Shown: positions 56,596 to 64,000 of the stretch, piece by piece
Layout of the letters: the number at the start of each line of letters is the position of its first letter
How positions within the stretch are numbered: the stretch's first letter is position 1
NCBI GenBank assembly: GCA_949987565.1
Contig: OX465103.1
Coordinates: 4,207,548-4,271,547 of the forward strand
Direction of reading: 5' to 3'
Length of the DNA: 64,000 nt
Origin: Luidia sarsii
Taxonomy: Eukaryota; Echinodermata; Asteroidea; Paxillosida; Luidiidae
Notes under the pieces: model-generated
Told to the model about the DNA's origin: nothing
Seen by the model: the letters and a program-made list of their open reading frames with translations, nothing else
Database searches by the model: none
Made by a program: the position numbers and the translations under genes

Positions 56596-57114
56596 TCCAG
56601 CCTGGACTTTGATTCGTTTGGCGAAAAAAATAACTTGTGTCTTTGGTAGAAGAATGATACAATTTGCAAACTACTTTCCGACGCAAGTGACCGAAAGTTG
56701 CCAATCTAAAGGCATATATATGTTGAGCGCCAGATGTGCATCATGTGCTGAATCTAGTAGCAGGAACCGTTCTCAGAGGCAGAGATGTTACAAAGTCCAA
56801 CCAAATTAAAAGTACCAAACCAAATTAAAATGCCGTCTTAGCCGGGAGTAAATGTGGATGAAACATCTATTGTCTCAACATCGAGGAGGGTAATGACTAA
56901 CACCATGCAGCTTCCTGATAATCCTTCTTTTGTGTTTACTCCTCCACACTTCTCTCTTTGATCTTTCCCCCTCTTCTCACTAATCCCTACCCTACTCCTT
57001 GCCCATCTCTTTGATCTCACCCTACCAGCTTTACTCTTTGTCCTTTGTTTCTCATCCGTGTCCTATTCACTCTGTTCCCCCTTCCTTGGTGTACGTGTAT
57101 CTGTTTTGTCCTTG

Positions 57115-57180
57115 TCACTCTGCCTTTGAGAAAGGTCCTGCTAGGATCGAAACGTCAGGCCCACTAAATGTTCATATTAA
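57115..57180. mobile_element. Family D fragment
   Basis: CTCTGCCTTTGAGAAAGGTC, CTGCTAGGATCGAAACGTC and AGGCCCACTAAATG. Confidence 0.75.
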
Positions 57181-58019
57181 AAGTCCGCTATGTTCTGCAC
57201 CATAGAGAAGAAGCCGCGGGAACGGGTGTCCGATTTCCGAGTGTGTGGGTGACTGTTTACATCCACAAGCCACACTGTACGAGTTCCCCCGCAAGTGGTG
57301 TCCCTGGAATGCCCTGTTCTTTTTCCGGTAAACTGGCCATGTGCAGTGCAAGCGCATTGCAGTATTACATGAATGAATGTGGTTTCCTTTGCTGTTGATT
57401 CACTTCCTTCTCGCAATGGTACGGTTATGCAAGCTGCCCGGTGACTAAAACAACCGACTGAAATGTTCGTTCCTGTTTACTGCAGGTAAAAAAACAAAAC
57501 AAAAAAAACTGAGTTCCCCGCTTTTCAGAATGCAACACCAAGTGCCTTAGAGGGTATTTGAGGGGAAAAGCCACAATTTGGGAATGGTAAAAAAAAGGGT
57601 TTATGGTATAGGGCCTAATGGTTTGCTTATTTTGTTTTTCGTCACTTTTTGAACGTTCCATTTCGTAACCGTGTTTTGTTTATTTTGTTTATTAATTTCC
57701 TGGCAAGGTGACATTCCCCCCAATGTTCCTGCAGAGTCCGGGACGTCACCGTGACGCAGATATGTTATTGAGATACGGAAGGTGGCCCTTGTAACAGCGT
57801 TGGGTTTGAAATAACGGGTTTTTTTTCCTGTGTTCCCTCCCCCGTTTTTCTGCTTCGGTGTGAAACTCTGCAGAGCGAATGTGTTTGCCAAGTGGCTTTA
57901 CAAGTGCCCAGTCGAAAGGTCAAAAAATAAACACGCACACACACCCCCACACACGAAGACTCCGTGCGATTCGGTGAGGTGATTTGCAAGTCTGCTGTTG
58001 TGCTCCATGTGGGATGAAA
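57181..58019. other. Intergenic, no gene seen
   Basis: Mixed sequence with short T and A runs. No convincing exon. Confidence 0.4.
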
Positions 58020-58335
58020 GGTTTCCCGGCAGCTATTTTTTCCCCCGTATATACATGTACCAAATATTCGTTATTATGGGCCCATACGTCGTGCACAAAC
58101 AAAGTCTGAAGAATTCATATCTCAGGTCAGTCGCATCGTTCATGTACATTGTATTCGCTGTGCAGAAAGCCTATCCCCAGCTTCAACTTCAACTGGTATA
58201 GCCTCAGCCCACCCCCCCCCCCCCCCCCCTCGCCCTTGCCCCCGACCCTTTAAATTGTTTGTGCACAAACATATGGGCCCATAGCAGCCAATGTGTGGTA
58301 CGGGAAAAAATTGCTTCACGGCAACCCATGTGGCC
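58020..58335. mobile_element. Family J element
   Basis: GGGCCCATACGTCGTGCAC and TGTGCACAAACATATGGGCC as inverted parts, CGCTGTGCAGAAAGCCTATC and a C-rich run inside. Confidence 0.7.
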
Positions 58336-59432
58336 CCTGGCCGAGAAACCTTTTGACGGAAGGGCACTGGGCCACAATACTCGGTCTATGGGATGTGGTT
58401 TCTCGTGTGGCGGTGATGGGTGTCTCATTCCAGGAACTCGTAGCTCGCATTCCTCCATTGACAAGTACCGTGTTTTGACGTTACCTGTATGTATTTCGTG
58501 TTGCCAAAGGCAGACGCGTGCATGCATGTACACAATTACGCCCGCCTGCATGCACGTACAGTACAGCCTTATGTGAATGTATGTGAAGGATCAGCTTCTG
58601 CGTCAGGTGAACTTCCACCGTCCGAAAAAAATGCAGAGATGAAATCTTTGTGGGAAACCGATGGGTTATATCATACATGCATGTTTTGTATAACTATAGC
58701 ATGATTTTTGCGTCGAGGAGAATGTAATTCAATGGGGGTTTGCCCTGCGCAACGTGCCTTAGGCCCTAAACAGAGATGGGGTATGTAGGTCACACGTGCA
58801 TCGGCAAATTTGGCACAGGTTTTGTACTTTCTTCTAAGTTCTACGTTTAATTGTGGATGATAACCACTTAATGGTTAGTCTTTGATTGCTACCATTAACT
58901 TATTATTGTTCATTAGACTAACACGGCTATCTTTATAGGCCCACATCTCTAATCCATGTGGGGGTAAATGCTTACAATTTGTTTCCCGCCACATCCTCGT
59001 ATTCCTGTTCTCTTCTTTCCCCCCTTTTTTAAGGGAATGGGGGATGCCTTTCGTTCGTTTGTTTAAAACAAAAGCCTAAATTACACCTTGTAAGATATTA
59101 CAGTATATTGTTTTTACATCATTACCAGTATGGCATGTGTGACGTGCTGGTGGATGTTTTTTTTTTTTTTTTTTAATATATATATATATATTTTTTTGGG
59201 GGGGGGGTTTAATGTTATTATGTGTTTTGTTTTTTGGGTGTGCCCTAGTGGCTACCATTTTCCTTTCTATATAGGAGTTACCCTAAGTGGAAGGTTTGCG
59301 GTGACTTGGACACGATGTATCACTTCTCTTTCAAGAAGGCTTGTGGCTTTGATCTTTCCCAGGATCATTTGATTGAGCAACAACATGTTGGAGCCGATTG
59401 TGAGGAGGCATGTACACATATCTCTCTCACGG
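58336..59432. other. Intergenic, no gene seen
   Basis: Contains a T-run plus (TA)n at 59157-59190 and a family C-like fragment at 59285-59360 (GTGGAAGGTTTGCGGTGAC). Confidence 0.4.
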
Positions 59433-59545
59433 GCCGTGTCCGAAACGGGCGTCTAGACCCAAGTCTATAGGTCTCCCCCTATTGGAAATACACGGAGATG
59501 CGAAGACCGTAGCCCTAGCTCTGGAAGCCCGTTTCTGGCACGGCC
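59433..59545. mobile_element. Family K short MITE
   Basis: GGCCGTGTCCGAAACGGGC on the left, GCCCGTTTCTGGCACGGCC on the right. The interior resembles the copy at 6530. Confidence 0.8.
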
Positions 59546-59954
59546 TGAGTACTGTTTTTTCTTTCTCATGGATCCGAATTCGAGCGATGCCGTCCCGCAG
59601 GTTCCTGCACCACCGGCCAGACCACCTCCCATACGCCGCGTGTGTGTTTGTGTAGAGGGAACCAGCGAGTTGACGGTTTATACACCAATAGTGATCCGTG
59701 CCACGTGAAACGACCAAAGAGTCTGACACTGAAATCACTGTTTGTGTACATAATTGTGGGCTGCATTGGTCCACTGAGGAGTGAGGGGAGCAGGTTTAAC
59801 ACCTCGTAATTTGCCCGTGATTTATATTACTGACTTGGGCCATTGTTTTATACGAATCCCTTAAAAAAACAAAACCAAATCTGGACGAAGTCGTCTTCCA
59901 TGACCGTCCCCCATGTTTGTTCGTTGGCGAAGTAATGGGTAGGACACCTTTTGG

Positions 59955-60242
59955 CGGTCACAGATTGCGCGACCCATGTTTACACACCATCGCGTGACTT
60001 TGTACGTATAGTGGGTATTTTTGCATCTCATTGGGTGCGAAACAGGAGTGGAAGTGAGCAAAGAAGACTGTGGACAATATGATAGTGAAAGTAACGGGAG
60101 TGGAAATGAGCAAAGAAGACTACTGTACCATATAGTTCACATTCTTCTTTGCTCATTTCCACTCTTCCATTTCTAGTTGTCGAGATGCAAACGAGATGCA
60201 AAAATACCCACTGTAAGTGGCATGTAAACAGTGTATTGCCCA
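59955..60242. mobile_element. Family G MITE, rearranged
   Basis: GATTGCGCGACCCATGTTTAC on the left, GTGGCATGTAAACAGTG on the right. The interior has inverted GTGGAAATGAGCAAAGAAGA copies. Confidence 0.65.
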
Positions 60243-60606
60243 GGAGATGTATGAGTTCCTCTCGTCACAAGTTTAATGTAACGATCCGTCTCATTCGATC
60301 TTACGTCATTCCGAGAACAAAGTGCTACCATTTTCTGCTGATGATTTGCTCAGTGACTCTGCAAACCACAGTAACACTTTCTACCCGGATGCTCGGGCTA
60401 CTCCAGTAATTTACCGCACCAGTTTGATATGGACTAATATTTTATTGTTAACATTAAATGGAGAGGCAAGTGTTTTGAATTTAATTTGATGAAGTAATTA
60501 AGAGATCGAGAGCGAAGGAAATGTTACTGGCACGGGATTCGAGCCTCGTTTTTAAAGCACGCGGACCTTGTAGTATTCGTCAAGGTTTCACGAAAGGTTT
60601 ATTTTA

Positions 60607-60789
60607 CGCAGTGGCTGTTGTTACGGCAGTCGTCCGTGTGGTTCCCTGACTTGATTGTATTTCGTCAGCATTGCAGGCAGGTTGAACCAGTCTATTAGCT
60701 GATAGTCTGGTTCCAAGAGCTAAACATCCTGACAAATACTGTGAAGTCAGGGAGCCACACGGACGACTGCCGTAACAACAGCCACTGCG
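60607..60789. mobile_element. Family B MITE, 183 bp
   Basis: About 46-bp inverted ends, flanked by perfect 9-bp TTTATTTTA at 60598-60606 and 60790-60798. Confidence 0.95.
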
Positions 60790-60988
60790 TTTATTTTAAT
60801 TTCATTGACATCATTTTAAGGACTTTGGGGGTTGACCGTGTTTGTTGCTTTAGTCGACAACATTGCACATTTGCATGGGGAGAGGCAGACTTTAAGAAGT
60901 AATAAAAACAAGATGTATATTCACCCATCGTGTGTGTTTTGATCCAATATATAGTTGAGATTTGAAGGTTTGCATGGTGAGAATATCA

Positions 60989-61214
60989 GGATAAATAGGT
61001 TTGCGGAGACACCATGTAAATTCTCTTTTGTGAGCAAGTGTGGTTCTGAAAAGAACCGGAGGAACTCGACGTTTCGAACAGTATACTCTGCTCGTCTTCA
61101 GGAGAAGACGAGCAGAGTATACTGTTCGAAACGTCGAGTTCCTCCGGTTCTTTTCAGAACCACACTTGCTCACAAAAGAGAATTTACATGGTGTCTCCGC
61201 AAACCTATTTATCC
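60989..61214. mobile_element. Family C perfect palindrome, 226 bp
   Basis: Two 110-bp arms (60989-61098 and 61105-61214) are exact reverse complements by eye, with a 6-base loop CAGGAG. Landmarks are GGTTTGCGGAGACACCATG, GGTTCTGAAAAGAACCGG and CGACGTTTCGAACAG. Confidence 0.93.
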
Positions 61215-61534
61215 CAATATATAGTTGTGATTTTATTGAATGTGCTCTTGGCGTTATTTTATAATGGGAACAGATGAATTCACCAACACGGATTTGGCCT
61301 ATTCGCCGCGTGCCTGCATTTCCATATGCGATCTGCCTGTATAGTTGTTTAGTATATAGGCATAGGCAATTGAATTTGGCAAAGTACGAGGCATACCGTG
61401 GTTAAATACAGGCCGGAGACTGATGAGGCACATTCTCCTCGACGCAAAAACATAATTGCTTCATATAAAGATGCAACGCGGTATCCGCCGCTAGGCCATA
61501 ATAGGCTATAGATTCGAATCCGCCACACCAAATC

Positions 61535-62010
61535 GACCAGCTCGGTGGTCCAGTCGTTAAGACGTCTGCTCTTGAAAGCTGGACTGGCGGATTCGAATCC
61601 CTCCTGAACTACGGTGAATCAATATAGGAAGGTTTGCGGTGACACCATGTATAAGGTCTCGTAAAGAAAATGTGTGGTTCTGAAAAGAACCTCAGAGTGG
61701 TAGCTCGACGTTTCGACCAGTATATGCTCTGGCCGTCATCAGGAGCAGATCCACCACCGAGTCCAAGACATTCTCCTGATGACGGCCAGAGCATACTGCT
61801 ACTGGTCGAAACGTCGAGTTACCACTCAGGTTCTTTCAAGAACCACACCTCTTCTTTTAGAGACGTCACCGCAAACCTTCCTATATTCACCAGTATTTTG
61901 TTCAGGACGATCGGGCAAAGCACTGACCATGCAGCGTTAATCAATTATAGGTTGAGCATAAATTATAGGAGCAGCTCGCAGCCCTTGCTCATTTTGTTCT
62001 CGACGCAAAA
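61535..62010 (+). mobile_element. tRNA-like SINE split by a family C element
   Basis: AGCTCGGTGGTCCAGTCGTT (A box) and GCGGATTCGAATCCCTCC (B box) lie left of the C insertion. The SINE body resumes after 61886 with CAGTATTTTGTTCAGGACG and GGGCAAAGCACTGACCATG. Confidence 0.7.
61622..61888. mobile_element. Family C fold-back inside a SINE
   Basis: Left arm GGAAGGTTTGCGGTGACACC through CGACGTTTCGACCAG to GGCCGTCATCAGGAG; the right arm is its imperfect complement ending CACCGCAAACCTTCC. The central spacer is about 30 bp. Confidence 0.85.
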
Positions 62011-62429
62011 TCAGGCCTTCATGTTTTGCACTGTGTGTGTGCCGATGACTAAGGTGTTTGCACCGAATGCTGGACTTCGGCAGTCCGGGTACATTAATTT
62101 CAGTTTCCGAAGAGGCGTGTATATCAAGTTACTTTGTTGTCAAGTGTAAATGTAACTGGATCCTCCTCATTCGAACTTACGTCAGTCTGGGTCATTGTTC
62201 GAAGGGGAGGTGGGTGTTCTGCTAGGTGTTAGGTACGTTGGAGCACATTTCGAGGACAAGCCATTGACTATTCTATAAGCCGTCCATGGTGCGCCTAATG
62301 CACGAGGTCGTCTACGCAAGAAAAGAATGCATCATTCGTATAAAGGGAATCGTGACGGCTGCCTAGAACCGGTGTCAGGAATTGGACACTGTGACCTCCA
62401 GGAAACTAACAAGTAATATTGTAAAATTT

Positions 62430-62580
62430 GAAAAAATTGGCAAAGATTTTTTTTTTTACTTGACCGGGACTTCAACCCGAGACTTTTGGACTGACGTACC
62501 AGTGCTCTTCCATCTGAGCTATCCAGCCGGCCTTATAGATAGTCAAATAGTCATTGCCGGGAGGGGGCACAAGTCAGATT
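62430..62580 (-). mobile_element. tRNA-like SINE, minus strand
   Basis: TTGACCGGGACTTCAACCCG (B box complement) and CTTCCATCTGAGCTATCC (A box complement), with a T-run at 62449. Confidence 0.7.
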
Positions 62581-63185
62581 TCCCTTGGTTTGTTTTCAGC
62601 AATGTCGTAATGAGAAACACTGTATAGAATACAAAACGTATAGTGACCCGTATTTGACGGTGCACTTAATTTGCCCGACTTCTCGGGTCACAAAATAGCC
62701 GTCGATTCCGGAGAATACGTGACTATAGCCGGCCACAATACCTTTGTTGTCACGGGCGGAATGTGTATTCACCGTGTATGAATGGCTGGTAAAACATGCC
62801 ACAAGGGCGCGCTCAGTGCGCAATAACATTTTGCCGGACCTTCTGCGGATATCAACAAATTGCTATGCTGTGTTATCAGCCAGCCACAGGTTTACACCGC
62901 TGATTTCTATTGCAGTATAGGAGCCACCTCAATGGGCACGTGAAATTCGTTCGAAACCACCTCACATTTCTCAAAGAATGATGGCCTCCGTCAAATCTGG
63001 CAGATCAAAAAAAACATAACGCCATCACTGATGATCGAGTATAGGTCCCCTCGCATCGCTTCCACGTGCCCTCCAACAACAAGTGCATCTGTGCCAGTTT
63101 ACAAAAAAAAAAAATGGCACGAATAAAATCAACGATACTCTGCCATTGCATGCTCACAACGGATTCACGTGTATTAGGCCAATTG
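62581..63185. other. Intergenic, no gene seen
   Basis: No protein-like frame or clear repeat was recognised. Confidence 0.4.
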
Positions 63186-63630
63186 CCCTTTTTTTTCAAA
63201 CACCCTGCTTAGGTTTCGGCTCCGGGCCTCGTCTCTCTGCTACCCAAAAGCTGAAAACACAGTCAGGTTGGAGTTCTTTGTTTGAAGATGAAGCTTTGGA
63301 TTCCTTTTTTTTTCGCAGTGGCTGGTGTTACGGCAGTCGTCCGTGTGGTTCCCTGACTTCACAGTATTTGTCAGGATGTTTAGCTCTTGGAACCAGACTA
63401 TCAGCTAATAGACTGGTTCAACCAGCCTGCAATGCTGACGAAATACAATCAAGTCAGGGAACCACACGGACGACTGCCGTAACAACAGCCACTGCGGTTT
63501 TTTTCTCTCCAAAAACGCAGTATAAATGAAGCCATAGGCCTCCCGCTTCCATGCATTGTACTGAAAGAACTATTTGAGACAAACCCGGTTGGAGCCGGAG
63601 CTAGCCCAAGCCTGGTTTTGGAAAAGCGCC
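63186..63630. mobile_element. Family A MITE carrying a nested family B
   Basis: The left end CTTAGGTTTCGGCTCCGGGC and right end GAGCCGGAGCTAGCCCAAGC are inverted. CCCAAAAGCTGAAAACACAG and GGAGTTCTTTG are inside. Family B interrupts it at 63314. Confidence 0.8.
63314..63496. mobile_element. Family B MITE nested in A
   Basis: 183 bp with the same inverted ends, in the opposite internal orientation to the copy at 60607. Flanking 9-mers TTTTTTTTT and GTTTTTTTC match at 7 of 9. Confidence 0.9.
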
Positions 63631-63845
63631 CGTGGTACTTGTTTGTAGCGTGTGACCAATAAAAAAAAGGAGTGAACGAATGGATTGATGGAGTCTGGGT
63701 ACCACACAACAATTTTTTCGCACGTCAACGAAGAGCGCTGGCGTAACACAGGAAACATTATCTGGAGCGTTCTACTACAGACCGTGTAGTTTTATATCTT
63801 GGGAATGGTCCCACCTCCATTTTCGGCCCTGATGATTGAGTTACC

Positions 63846-63882
63846 ATGGCTGCGGAGCAGAACGTTTCCTCGACGTCATTCG
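63846..63882 (+). CDS. Possible first coding exon at the right edge
   Basis: ACCATGG context, 12 codons (MAAEQNVSSTSF) and a G, then GTCAGT as a usable donor. The surrounding 63780-64000 is CpG-containing. There is nothing downstream in the window to test it, so this is only a candidate. Confidence 0.2.
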
Positions 63883-64000
63883 GTCAGTTACATCAAACTT
63901 GAATCACATCGAGATAGCGGACGGTGACAGATTACCCTGCGTTCCCACACAACTTGTCGAGTCCGAGTCACGACTCACAAAAGTCTCGAGTTTATACCCA

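Noticed and set aside
56180..56704. Pro/Glu/Lys-repeat frame (minus) and Gly/Ser/Leu frame (plus)
   Set aside because: Both arise from a six-base repeat. No splice sites or conserved flanks support a gene.

Overview
This is eukaryotic genomic DNA from a metazoan, not a bacterial, viral or organellar window. Coding sequence is split into short GC-rich exons with GT/AG introns. The intervening DNA is dense with short inverted-repeat transposons, tRNA-like SINEs and satellites. The animal-type genes, the frequent TAGGCCTA and TACATGTA words, and the nested MITE load suggest a marine invertebrate, possibly an echinoderm or another non-vertebrate deuterostome. The organism is an inference; the sequence does not prove it.

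Layout. (1) 1-7418 is repeat-rich and probably intronic to a minus-strand gene whose SH3-encoding exon lies at 7419-7586; the rest of that gene lies beyond the left edge. (2) 7.6-12.9 kb is intergenic and holds several MITEs, including one with degenerate telomere-like repeats. (3) 12893-19328, plus strand, is a complete three-exon multipass membrane protein of the Rolling stone (rost) family, 309 residues. (4) 19.3-27.8 kb is intergenic with nested MITEs and a broken SINE. (5) 27856-34625, plus strand, is a candidate small unrecognised gene: five phase-compatible exons, 126 residues, with a Trp-Trp-Pro motif. Its introns carry a 736-bp fold-back element, a 63-bp satellite array and a piggyBac-like MITE. 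(6) 35.0-35.7 kb is a decayed non-LTR reverse transcriptase. (7) 38.55-41.28 kb is a second, larger array of the same 63-bp satellite in inverted orientation. (8) 41.3-45.2 kb is intergenic with nested MITEs. (9) 45259-55176, plus strand, is a complete nine-exon SLC41-family Mg2+ transporter of 583 residues. Two introns carry large polypurine or polypyrimidine tracts. (10) 55.2-64.0 kb is intergenic, with a near-perfect 226-bp palindrome, SINEs and MITEs, and a possible first exon at the right edge.

I use letters for repeat families: A (TIR rich in GGCTCAGGCT), B (183-bp MITE, 9-bp target duplication), C (fold-back with GAAACGTC), D (fold-back with GATCGAAACGTC), E (GTGACCCGGCACAG ends), F (TAGTCCGAGTAACTTGGACC ends, 9-bp duplication), G (AGACCGATTGCGCGACCA ends), H (ACCGAG/GGTTAA-rich), J (GGGCCCATAGCG-rich), K (GTCCGAAACGGGCG). 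The genes do not form an obvious functional unit. The SLC41 protein would export or exchange Mg2+ at a membrane, and the rost protein is related to a Drosophila myoblast-fusion factor. The main novelty is in the repeat architecture and the small candidate gene.
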